From: Enterobacteriaceae bacterium UBA3516
GTDB lineage: Bacteria > Pseudomonadota > Gammaproteobacteria > Enterobacterales > Enterobacteriaceae
Assembly: GCA_002377245.1 (NCBI GenBank)
Contig: DFPL01000303.1
Location: forward strand, 1 to 8,124
Reading direction: 5' to 3'
DNA length: 8,124 nucleotides
A program made the position numbers and the translations under genes. Below are positions 1 to 6,493 of the stretch, piece after piece; the first letter of the stretch is position 1, and each line of letters starts with the position of its first letter. The notes under the pieces are model-generated. The model was given only the letters and a program-made list of their open reading frames with translations, did no database searches and was not told the DNA's origin.

Positions 1-344
1 TTATCGCGAGTCTGTTTATGTTATCCGGCTGTGTCGTTGCGGATATGGACTCGTCGAATTACAAATATGTGCCCTGGATACAGTTGTTTCAGAAACCGGA
101 GGCATCGGGCCGCACCAATGAGGCTCAGCGTAAAGCCGATCTGTACAGCTGTGGTGTTGATCGCAAGGAGAATCTTGACGATCCGCAATGGAGCCTGAAT
201 ACCACTAACCCTGGTGAGACGTACGAGCAGTCCATTAAGCGCAGGGATAAAGTGATAAGTTGTATGAAAAGCAAAGGCTATAAGGTTTACGGTTTTGACG
301 AGTGCGGCCCACTGAAAAAACCTACCGGGTTATGCCCGAACTAA
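1..344 (+). CDS. Small lipoprotein, copy 1 (5' end cut by the window edge)
   Basis: This gene enters from the left edge in frame (first full codon at position 3) and ends with TAA at 342-344. The first ATG inside the window, at 18, is not the start: positions 1-44 are identical to 471-514 inside the second copy, whose start lies 19 bases further upstream. The visible part has the end of a lipoprotein signal peptide with lipobox LSGC. The mature protein would begin at that cysteine, with V at +2, which favours outer-membrane sorting. After it come about 100 hydrophilic residues with four more cysteines (YSCG, SCMK, ECGP, LCPN), enough for two periplasmic disulfides. It is about 82% identical to copy 2 over the shared 113 residues. 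I do not recognise the family and assign no function. Lipidation is inferred from the motif. Confidence 0.8.
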   Translation, partial: IASLFMLSGCVVADMDSSNYKYVPWIQLFQKPEASGRTNEAQRKADLYSCGVDRKENLDDPQWSLNTTNPGETYEQSIKRRDKVISCMKSKGYKVYGFDECGPLKKPTGLCPN

Positions 345-354
345 CTGGCCAGTC

Positions 355-386
355 AATCCCCTGCTAAACAGCAGGGGATTTTTTTT
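355..386 (+). terminator. Rho-independent terminator after lipoprotein copy 1
   Basis: An 11-bp perfect stem (355-365 pairing with 370-380) with a four-base AAAC loop runs directly into eight T residues (379-386). It starts 10 bases after the stop codon of copy 1. It is a textbook intrinsic terminator and should separate transcription of the two lipoprotein copies, so copy 2 probably has its own promoter in 387-445. I could not place that promoter convincingly. Confidence 0.9.
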
Positions 387-451
387 ACGTAATGCTTCAG
401 AAATAAGCTGTTGAAACTCATCATCACTGCCAAACAATAACAGGATAAAAC

Positions 452-814
452 ATGGTAAAGATGCCAGGTGTTATCGCGAGTCTGTTTATGTTATCCGGCT
501 GTGTCGTTGCGGATTTGGACTCGTCGAATTACAGGTATGTGCCCTGGGTACAGGTATTTCAAAAGCCGGAGGCATCCGGCAAGACCAATGTTGCCCAACG
601 TAAAGCGGATTTGTACAGTTGTGGTGTGAGACGTGAGGATAATCTGGATGACCCAAACTGGAGCCTCAACACTGTTCATGCAGGAGAGACCGTCGAGCAA
701 GCAAGTGACAGGAACGATAAGGTCAGAAGCTGTATGAAAAGCAAAGGCTACAAGGTTTACGGCTTTGACCAGTGCGGCCCGTTGAAAAAACCCACCGGGT
801 TATGCCCGAACTGA
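452..814 (+). CDS. Small lipoprotein, copy 2 (complete, 120 aa)
   Basis: This is a complete 120-residue predicted lipoprotein. The start at 452 is chosen because AGGA (442-445) sits six bases upstream and because it supplies K3, the only positive charge of the short signal peptide; the ATG at 461 would leave none. The lipobox is LSGC with the lipidated Cys at 17 and V at +2, so outer-membrane anchoring is expected. Cysteines 57, 94, 108 and 118 are shared with copy 1. The C-terminal third (residues 93-120, with MKSKGY and PLKKPTG) is almost identical between copies, while residues 60-92 are highly variable. The family is not recognised. Candidate roles such as envelope stress or an immunity-type lipoprotein are speculation without support in the window. 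No terminator follows; a REP pair lies downstream instead. Confidence 0.85.
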   Translation: MVKMPGVIASLFMLSGCVVADLDSSNYRYVPWVQVFQKPEASGKTNVAQRKADLYSCGVRREDNLDDPNWSLNTVHAGETVEQASDRNDKVRSCMKSKGYKVYGFDQCGPLKKPTGLCPN

Positions 815-849
815 TGGTTTAAGGCAGCCCCCGGCGAACAGAACGCAAC

Positions 850-935
850 GCCCGATGGCGCAAGCTTATCGGGCCTACGGGTAACGCCAACGCTGGGTTT
901 ACGTAGGCCGGATAAGGCGAAGGCCGTCATCCGGC
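850..935. repeat. REP pair (BIME) between convergent genes
   Basis: Two inverted REP-type palindromes are visible: 850-879, beginning GCCCGATGGCG and ending TTATCGGGCCTACG, and 902-935, beginning CGTAGGCCGGATAAGGCG and ending in CATCCGGC. Both match the enterobacterial REP consensus, which is a GCCGGATGGCG arm facing CTTATCCGGCCTAC. The opposite orientation makes a bacterial interspersed mosaic element. The position between the 3' ends of convergent genes is typical. Such elements can stabilise mRNA 3' ends and bind DNA gyrase or IHF; that is family knowledge, not seen here. Confidence 0.88.
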
Positions 936-966
936 AACCGCCTAAAAGTATGTTGTAACTAATAAC

Positions 967-998
967 AAAAAAATCCGTAACCCCGAAGGATTACGGAT
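967..998 (-). terminator. Rho-independent terminator of the rhiT-rhiN-like operon
   Basis: Read on the - strand, an 11-bp stem (973-983 with 988-998, one G-U pair) closes a UUCG tetraloop and is followed by seven U residues (A tract 967-973 on the + strand). It begins about 20 bases after the stop codon of the hydrolase gene. Confidence 0.9.
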
Positions 999-1017
999 CT
1001 CTTATTTGCTGCATGAA

Positions 1018-2157
1018 TCAGAAATACTTACGCAGATACTCTGTCAGACACAACATCGCCATCGCCTGGCCGTATGGCATGGAAGTCAGCGGAATCTGGC
1101 GGTAGAACGCTAAATCGCTCCCCATCCCGGTACCAAAGGAGACCTGTAGCAGCTCCCCTTCTGCTGAGATGTTCTGCACCACCGCCTTGATGGCATTCTC
1201 GGCCACTTGCGCATATTCCGGCCCCACGTAGCGTTTGCGAACGGCTTTGAGAATGCCATAGGCAAACCCGGCAGTGGCGGAGGCCTCAAGATAGGAATTG
1301 GGATCGTCGAGCAGCGTATGCCACAGTCCGCTCTCATCCTGGCACTTCGCCAGCGCAGCAATCTGGGCATTTAGCACCTGCACCAGGTAACGGCGCACGG
1401 CGTTATTTTCCGGCAGATCCACCAGCTCCAGGAAGTCCGGGATGACGATGGTCAGCCAGCTGTTGCCCCGCGCCCAACGTGCCTGGGCGAAGTTGTGGTT
1501 GCCTTCGTAATTCCAGCCGTGGAACCACAGCCCTGTCTCCCTGTCCATCAGGTTCTGCACGTGCAGCAGGAACTGATAAACCGCTTCTTCTACGTAATCC
1601 GGGCGGTTCAACAGCTTACCGATTTTCGCCAGCGGCAGGACGGTCATCATCAGCGTGTCATCCCACATCTGCTGATGGTTCTCTTCCGCCAGCGTGATGT
1701 GCTGCATTCCGCCGTGCTCGGTGCGCGGCATTTCGTTCATCGCCCATTCGGCCCAGGTTTCCAGCCACGGTAAGTAGCTGGCGTTACCGGTTTCTTCGTA
1801 GCGATACGCCAGCGTCAGGAACGGTGCCATGGTGTTGACGTTTTTGGTGGTTGCACCCTCGGCAAAACGATCGGCAAACCAGCTATCGATAATATCGCGG
1901 ACCGTGTCATCACCCGTCTGGCGATAATACTGGTACATCCCATACAGGCCAACGCCGTGCGTCCACTCCCAACCCGCCCATCCTTTGGTGTCAATCACGC
2001 GCCCATCGTCCAGCCGCAGCAGAAACTCGCCGGAGGTGTCGTGAATATTCACCAGGTTATGCGTCACCTTCTGGATTAACGCTTTCAGCTCATCACGGGC
2101 GATAAAACGCTCGGGCTGGCAAAGTAACGGGCTGTGTTTGACAGGCCATACCTTCAT
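1018..2157 (-). CDS. rhiN: Unsaturated rhamnogalacturonyl hydrolase, GH105 (RhiN/YesR/YteR type)
   Basis: This 379-residue protein is of the usual length for GH105 enzymes, which form a single (alpha/alpha)6 barrel. The family hydrolyses the unsaturated galacturonyl residue left at the non-reducing end of rhamnogalacturonan oligomers by lyases. Visible hallmarks are the repeated aromatic helices, HGVGLYGMYQYY (67-78), the MWDDT segment (164-168) at the place expected for the catalytic Asp, GLWFHGWNY (209-217), and ARWARGNSW (226-234). There is no signal peptide, so it acts in the cytoplasm on imported oligomers. The start ATG is 10 bases after the transporter stop. Its ribosome site GAGG overlaps that stop codon, indicating translational coupling. 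The name rhiN follows the Dickeya rhiTN pair. The exact substrate, rhamnogalacturonide or a related unsaturated uronide, is inferred from family and neighbour. Confidence 0.88.
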   Translation of the reverse strand: MKVWPVKHSPLLCQPERFIARDELKALIQKVTHNLVNIHDTSGEFLLRLDDGRVIDTKGWAGWEWTHGVGLYGMYQYYRQTGDDTVRDIIDSWFADRFAEGATTKNVNTMAPFLTLAYRYEETGNASYLPWLETWAEWAMNEMPRTEHGGMQHITLAEENHQQMWDDTLMMTVLPLAKIGKLLNRPDYVEEAVYQFLLHVQNLMDRETGLWFHGWNYEGNHNFAQARWARGNSWLTIVIPDFLELVDLPENNAVRRYLVQVLNAQIAALAKCQDESGLWHTLLDDPNSYLEASATAGFAYGILKAVRKRYVGPEYAQVAENAIKAVVQNISAEGELLQVSFGTGMGSDLAFYRQIPLTSMPYGQAMAMLCLTEYLRKYF

Positions 2158-2164
2158 ATTCTTA

Positions 2165-2170
2165 ACCTCA
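2165..2170 (-). promoter_or_regulatory. Ribosome binding site of rhiN overlapping the rhiT stop
   Basis: On the - strand the rhiT stop TGA (2170-2168) reads on into TGAGGT, a Shine-Dalgarno sequence eight bases before the rhiN ATG. The terminating ribosome would sit on this site, so translation of the two genes is likely coupled. Confidence 0.7.
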
Positions 2171-3745
2171 GTTGTAAGTCGATTTCAGTGACGCGCGTTC
2201 TTTCAGTGACGGCGCGGCAGGCTTATTACGATTCAGATAGCCAATGTTGTTATTGCCCCACAGCGTGTCATACGGCATACCTGCCAGCATTTCGACGGTG
2301 GCACGTGCTTCAGGCGTTGCGGTTTCCGGCATGGCGCGACCAGAGGTCCGCATTTTTGCCGTCTCTTCACGCAGGATGCTGTGGGTTTTCAGGTTCAGTT
2401 TGAAGCGCAGGGAGACAAGGAAACCACAGCACAGAACGGCCACGGTTCCGACGCTCAGAATCAGCAGAATAGTGTGGCTCACTTCCGGTACCTGAGTTTT
2501 CTGCCCGGAGACGAAGCCGGACATCTGCATCACAATCCCCACCAGCATTACCGCACCGGCCTGAGATGCTTTACGGGTCAGGGTCATAATGCCCGCGAAG
2601 ATCCCTTCACGACGCTGGCCGGTGACCACTTCATCAATATCCGCAATGTAGGTATAGGTGTTCCACGGTACGTAGTTGATACCACCACGGCCCAGGCCCG
2701 CGACAGCAGAAATCAGCAGCAGCAGCGCGTAAACATCACTCAGACCCGCCCAGTACAGCACCGCGTAAGAGACCGCACTCAGGCCGAACAGCACCACGAC
2801 CATGCGGTAAGAAGGCGCAGGTCCAAAGCGAATGCACAGCGGGATCATGGCGATAACGGCAATGAACTGGAAGATAGCCATGGTGCCCAACAGGCTGGAC
2901 GCCATAGAGGCTTCCTGCATCAGAACGAAGACCACGTAGTAGGTGAAGACGGCGTTAAAGACGTCCTGGGCAATATAACCCCCGAGGTACATGCCCAGGT
3001 GCTGACGGAAAATTTTAATACGCAGCGTCGAGCTTAATTCCACGAACAGACGGCTCATGCTTTGACCAAAGGTCAGGCTCTTTTTCTCTTCTTCTGCACG
3101 CAGCGCGGCTTCGGTCCAGTCTTCACGCGGACGCTCCCAGGTAAAGCACCAGACAAAGGTCAACATGATGGCGCACAGCACCGAGAAGACCAGGCTTGCA
3201 TAGAAGAAGGAGATGGGGTTGTCTTTACCGAAGTGCGCTAACAGAATGCCCGGCAGGAAAGAGGCCAGAATGGCGGACATCTGCGCCATGGAGATACGTG
3301 CGCCGGAGAATTTGGTTTTCTGTTTAAAGTCATCGGTCATTTCCGGTACCAGCGTTTCGTACGGTACCAGGATCATGGTGTAGACAATATCAAAAATCAG
3401 ATAGGTCACCAGGTAGTACCAGAAGCTCATGTCGCCTACCCACATTATGGAGTAGCTGAACACGCACGGAATACCCAGCAGAATAAAGAATTTACGACGA
3501 CCAAAGCGCTTGCCAAGCCAGGTGGAGCCAAAGTTGTCGGTCAAAAAGCCCATCAGCGGGCTGACGACGGCATCCAGTACCCTTGCAGCAGCGAAAATAA
3601 AGGTCGCTTCGATCGGTGTTAATCCGCAAAACGTTGTGTAGAAGTACAGCAGCCATGCAGCGGTCAGTGCGGTCGTGCCCGCTCCCAGAAAATCCCCTGA
3701 CCCGTAGGCGAGGTAGTTAGCTAAACCAATTTTACGTGTTTTCAT
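2168..3745 (-). CDS. rhiT: Rhamnogalacturonide:cation symporter, GPH/MFS type (RhiT-like)
   Basis: This 525-residue polytopic membrane protein has about twelve hydrophobic segments, the first beginning near residue 20. The segment after the second helix, D58 followed by SPLMGFLTD (62-70) and GKRFGRRK (78-85), is the GPH-family version of the MFS loop-2/3 motif. GPH proteins are cation symporters for glycosides and uronides; the Dickeya rhamnogalacturonide transporter RhiT belongs to this group. The GH105 gene immediately downstream, 10 bases away, supports import of unsaturated rhamnogalacturonan oligomers. A hydrophilic tail of about 75 residues after the last helix (from around residue 452) makes the protein longer than typical 450-470-residue GPH carriers. 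The ATG at 3745 has only a modest ribosome site (AGGG, nine bases upstream). Substrate is inferred from context; import of another oligouronide is possible. Confidence 0.85.
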   Translation of the reverse strand: MKTRKIGLANYLAYGSGDFLGAGTTALTAAWLLYFYTTFCGLTPIEATFIFAAARVLDAVVSPLMGFLTDNFGSTWLGKRFGRRKFFILLGIPCVFSYSIMWVGDMSFWYYLVTYLIFDIVYTMILVPYETLVPEMTDDFKQKTKFSGARISMAQMSAILASFLPGILLAHFGKDNPISFFYASLVFSVLCAIMLTFVWCFTWERPREDWTEAALRAEEEKKSLTFGQSMSRLFVELSSTLRIKIFRQHLGMYLGGYIAQDVFNAVFTYYVVFVLMQEASMASSLLGTMAIFQFIAVIAMIPLCIRFGPAPSYRMVVVLFGLSAVSYAVLYWAGLSDVYALLLLISAVAGLGRGGINYVPWNTYTYIADIDEVVTGQRREGIFAGIMTLTRKASQAGAVMLVGIVMQMSGFVSGQKTQVPEVSHTILLILSVGTVAVLCCGFLVSLRFKLNLKTHSILREETAKMRTSGRAMPETATPEARATVEMLAGMPYDTLWGNNNIGYLNRNKPAAPSLKERASLKSTYN

Positions 3746-3914
3746 TGCCGTTAACCCTGTTCATTATTGAGGGACCTCTGGCAATCCGGCTTCGCCAAAG
3801 GTAATGCTTACACGGCTAAAGTAAAATTATGTGCAGCGCGAAACCTTTCTGTTTCTGCCATTGAAACGACCGGACTGGCAAAAAAGCAAAGAGTCTCATA
3901 ACGTGTGTCACTGA

Positions 3915-3943
3915 TTTATAAAACAGTGTTTCTGCTGCTTCAA
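3915..3943 (-). promoter_or_regulatory. Predicted sigma70 promoter of the rhiTN operon
   Basis: On the - strand, TTGAAG (3943-3938) and TATAAA (3920-3915) are separated by exactly 17 bases. The -35 matches TTGACA at four of six positions and the -10 matches TATAAT at five of six. The transcription start would fall near 3908, giving a leader of about 160 bases before the rhiT ATG. It lies in the 274-base gap between flhE and rhiT, so rhiTN need not depend on flagellar transcription. Confidence 0.55.
3917..3935. promoter_or_regulatory. Candidate KdgR operator in the rhiTN promoter
   Basis: A perfect dyad AAACA-N-TGTTT (3921-3931) lies inside the -35/-10 spacer and abuts the -10. The core and the adjoining TAT resemble the KdgR box, built around GAAACA-N-TGTTTC. 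KdgR is the repressor of pectin catabolism genes and in Dickeya it controls rhiTN. The placement would let a bound repressor block RNA polymerase. The outer bases on one side match less well, so the call is tentative. Confidence 0.5.
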
Positions 3944-3954
3944 AAGAGAGGGTC

Positions 3955-4002
3955 AAAAATTGCGAGCGAGCCATCAAAATCTTTAAAAAGAGGATGATGG
4001 CT
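3955..4002 (-). terminator. Possible terminator after flhE
   Basis: An 8-bp perfect stem AGCCATCA/TGATGGCT (3995-4002 with 3969-3976) can form 17 bases after the flhE stop, with a second small AU-rich stem in its loop. The five-U run (3955-3959) is nine bases past the stem, so this is not a canonical intrinsic terminator. It may be weak, or only an mRNA 3'-end structure. Confidence 0.35.
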
Positions 4003-4019
4003 GCGGAAAAGACGAGCGA

Positions 4020-4415
4020 TTAGCGGTAGTTAACGATGACCTGATTGCTGGTGACGTTCAATGCCGGAATGAGTCGCCCACCGCCGGGGACCTCCCAGAC
4101 AAAGCGCATCGGCTCAATGGCCGGCACGCCGGCAAAGCCGACCGTGCTGCCACTTTGTGCATCAAGCTGAACACAGCGGGTTTGCGAGCAGAGTCGGACA
4201 TTGAGCCCGGCAGGCGTCGGGCCGTTTAATTCATAACGCCAGACCACCACGGTCATCAGTCCGTTAACGGGCTGCGAGGGGGCAAGGACCCGAGATGACG
4301 CCGCCTGCCCACGGTGGCTTAGAATAATCCCTACGCTGCTGGCCTGCCATGCGCCCTCCCCGGCTGCCTGCACCCACAGCGGCAGCGCCAGCAGAAGCCC
4401 TGCGAGTAATCGCAT
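4020..4415 (-). CDS. flhE: Flagellar protein FlhE, periplasmic
   Basis: This 131-residue protein begins with a clear Sec signal peptide (R2, then a leucine-rich core, VQA cleavage near residue 17) followed by a small beta-rich domain. C76 and C81 (LCSQTRC) could form a disulfide. Length, sequence and position directly after flhA identify FlhE, a periplasmic accessory of the flagellar export system; in Salmonella and E. coli it is linked to proton leakage through the export gate and to normal swarming. Its ATG overlaps the flhA stop by one base (TAATG), so it is co-translated as the last gene of flhBAE. The stop is TAG/TAA-type at 4020-4022 on the - strand. After it come the weak hairpin and the rhiTN promoter. 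Confidence 0.93.
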   Translation of the reverse strand: MRLLAGLLLALPLWVQAAGEGAWQASSVGIILSHRGQAASSRVLAPSQPVNGLMTVVVWRYELNGPTPAGLNVRLCSQTRCVQLDAQSGSTVGFAGVPAIEPMRFVWEVPGGGRLIPALNVTSNQVIVNYR

Positions 4416-6493
4416 TACTTACCTCCGATGGTCGCGGTCATGCGAATATGGCGGTTGTCAGACATTTCGAGGTTAGAAAGCACCACCAGCTGCGGCAGGC
4501 TGCGGCGCAGGAAACGTGACAGCAGCGGTCGCAGCGCATGGTTCACCAGCAAGACCGGCGGTGCGCCCATCATCTCCTGACGCGACAGCGCTTCCTGCGT
4601 CTGGGCCAGCAAGCGATCCGCAAGGCCCGGTTCCAGTCCACCCCCGCCCTGGAGGGCCTGCAACAACAGACGCTCAAGCGGGGTGTCCAGACCTATCACC
4701 TGCACTTCACCGGTGCCCGGGAACCACTGTTGAGTGATCGCACGCCCCAGCGCCACGCGCACGACGGTGGTCAGTTCGTGCGGATCGTTTTGCAACGGCG
4801 CATGTTCGGCCAGGGTCTCGAGTATGGTGCGCATATCACGAATCGGCACTTTTTCTGCCAGCAGGTTTTGCAGAACTTTATGCAGCGTGGTCAGCGTGAC
4901 CACGCCAGGCACCAGGTCTTCAGTCAGCTTCGGCATTTCCTGGGTCACGCGATCCAGCAGTTGCTGCGCTTCCTGACGACCAAACAGCTCCGGCGCAAAC
5001 TGGCTAATGAGATGGTTAAGGTGCGTGGCGACCACGGTACTGGCTTCCACCACGGTAAAGCCCTGAATCTGCGCCTGTTCTTTGAGCGCGCTTTCAATCC
5101 AGATGGCGGTAAGGCCAAACGCCGGATCAACCGTCTGTTCGCCCGGCAGCGTGCCGGCAGCGGTCCCCGGGTTAATCGCCAGCCAGCGTCCCGGATACGC
5201 TTCACCACTGCCCACTTCCACCCCTTTCATCAGGATGCGATAGCGTGCCGGTGGCAGATCCATGTTGTCACGAATATGGACCACCGGCGGCAGGAAGCCC
5301 ATATCCTGAGCAAATTTCTTACGAATACTGCGAATACGCCCGAGCAGTTCGCCATCCTGCTGGAAATCCACCATGGGAATCAGGCGGTAGCCGACCTCCA
5401 TACCGAGCGAGTCTTCCAGTTGCACATCATTCCAGGTGGCTTCCACGGCCTGGGTGTTCTCCGGCATCTTAACCGGAGCCGCTTCGGTAGGCGCTTTCTC
5501 CTCTTTGCCGCGCAGCCACCAGGCGAGCCCCAGTAAGGCGGCGGTGAACAGCAGGAAAACGAAGTTTGGCATGCCCGGCACCAGGCCCAGCAGACCCAGC
5601 ACTGCGGCACTTAACAGCATGACGCGCGGGTTGCTGAACAGCTGACCGACCATCTGCTGACCGACGTCCTGATCGGTGGCGACGCGGGTAACAATCACAC
5701 CCGCCGCGGTGGAGATAACCAGCGCAGGTATCTGCGCCACCAGACCGTCACCGATGGTCAGCAACGTATAGCTTTCTGCCGCGTGGCCCACGTCCATGCC
5801 ATGCTGCAAAACGCCTACCAGCAGGCCGCCGACCACGTTAATAACCATAATCAGGATGCCTGCGATGGCATCCCCGCGCACGAATTTACTCGCACCGTCC
5901 ATTGAGCCGTAGAAGTCAGCTTCCTGGGTCACTTCAGAACGGCGGCGCTTGGCCTCATCTTCACCAATCAGACCGGCGTTAAGATCGGCATCAATCGCCA
6001 TCTGTTTACCGGGCATGCCGTCAAGGACAAAGCGCGCACCCACTTCCGCAATACGCCCGGCACCCTTGGTGATAACCATGAAGTTAATGATGACGAGGAT
6101 GATGAACACCACGATACCGATCGCAAAGTTACCCCCAACCAGGAAGTGGCCGAACGCTTCGACCACCTTACCTGCCGCCGCTCCGCCGGTATGTCCGTCC
6201 ATCAAAATGATACGCGTGGACGCCACGTTTAGCGCAAGGCGCAGCAAGGTGGTGAACAGCAGAATGGTCGGGAACGCAGCAAACTCAAGGGTTTTCTGGG
6301 TGAACATGGCCACCAACAGCACCATGATCGACAGCGCAATGTTAAAGGTAAAAAGCAGATCCAGGATGAATGCCGGTAACGGCAGTACCATCATCGACAG
6401 GATAAGCAGGATCAGTATCGGCCCTGCCAGTATCTGCCATTGCGTTGATTTCAGGTTGCCCGGCAGGCGCAACATAGAGACCAGATTAGCCAT
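4415..6493 (-). CDS. flhA: Flagellar type III export gate protein FlhA
   Basis: This 692-residue protein has the standard length and layout: an N-terminal membrane half of about eight helices (roughly 20-320), a charged linker around 330-355, then the cytosolic domain that forms the nonameric export ring and docks chaperone-substrate complexes. The FHIPEP family signature is visible at 147-170 (RIAEVGARFVLDGMPGKQM and onward). D208 in VRGDAIAG corresponds to the Asp needed for proton-driven export in Salmonella. The frame is intact throughout. The ATG overlaps the flhB end by eight bases (ATGGCTAA) and its own TAA overlaps the flhE start, so the three genes are translationally coupled. Confidence 0.97.
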   Translation of the reverse strand: MANLVSMLRLPGNLKSTQWQILAGPILILLILSMMVLPLPAFILDLLFTFNIALSIMVLLVAMFTQKTLEFAAFPTILLFTTLLRLALNVASTRIILMDGHTGGAAAGKVVEAFGHFLVGGNFAIGIVVFIILVIINFMVITKGAGRIAEVGARFVLDGMPGKQMAIDADLNAGLIGEDEAKRRRSEVTQEADFYGSMDGASKFVRGDAIAGILIMVINVVGGLLVGVLQHGMDVGHAAESYTLLTIGDGLVAQIPALVISTAAGVIVTRVATDQDVGQQMVGQLFSNPRVMLLSAAVLGLLGLVPGMPNFVFLLFTAALLGLAWWLRGKEEKAPTEAAPVKMPENTQAVEATWNDVQLEDSLGMEVGYRLIPMVDFQQDGELLGRIRSIRKKFAQDMGFLPPVVHIRDNMDLPPARYRILMKGVEVGSGEAYPGRWLAINPGTAAGTLPGEQTVDPAFGLTAIWIESALKEQAQIQGFTVVEASTVVATHLNHLISQFAPELFGRQEAQQLLDRVTQEMPKLTEDLVPGVVTLTTLHKVLQNLLAEKVPIRDMRTILETLAEHAPLQNDPHELTTVVRVALGRAITQQWFPGTGEVQVIGLDTPLERLLLQALQGGGGLEPGLADRLLAQTQEALSRQEMMGAPPVLLVNHALRPLLSRFLRRSLPQLVVLSNLEMSDNRHIRMTATIGGK

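Larger units (their letters stand above)
1..814 (+). repeat. Tandem gene duplication, about 470-bp unit
   Basis: Positions 1-344 and 471-814 align without gaps at an offset of exactly 470 bases. The first 44 bases are identical, and long identical runs recur near the 3' end (for example 261-280 and 731-750). The divergence is concentrated in the middle. The repeat unit therefore comprises one lipoprotein gene plus its spacer. Whether further copies lie to the left of the window cannot be seen. Confidence 0.9.

Noticed and set aside
411..438. A promoter TTGAAA-N16-AACAAT before lipoprotein copy 2
   Set aside because: The implied transcription start near 445 would cut off the AGGA ribosome site of copy 2.
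2381..3037. A 218-codon open frame on the + strand antisense to rhiT
   Set aside because: Its translation is rich in Gln, His and Arg and resembles no protein family, while the opposite strand encodes a clear membrane transporter.
3895..3915. A CRP-like site near the rhiTN promoter (AGTGA-N6-TTATG on the - strand)
   Set aside because: Only the left half resembles TGTGA, the right half matches poorly, and it lies downstream of the proposed -10, the wrong place for activation.
4538..5536. A 332-codon open frame on the + strand antisense to flhA
   Set aside because: It lies wholly inside the well-identified flhA gene, has a low-complexity, Arg/His/Gln-rich translation with no recognisable domain, and no ribosome site; it is a by-product of GC-rich codon bias.
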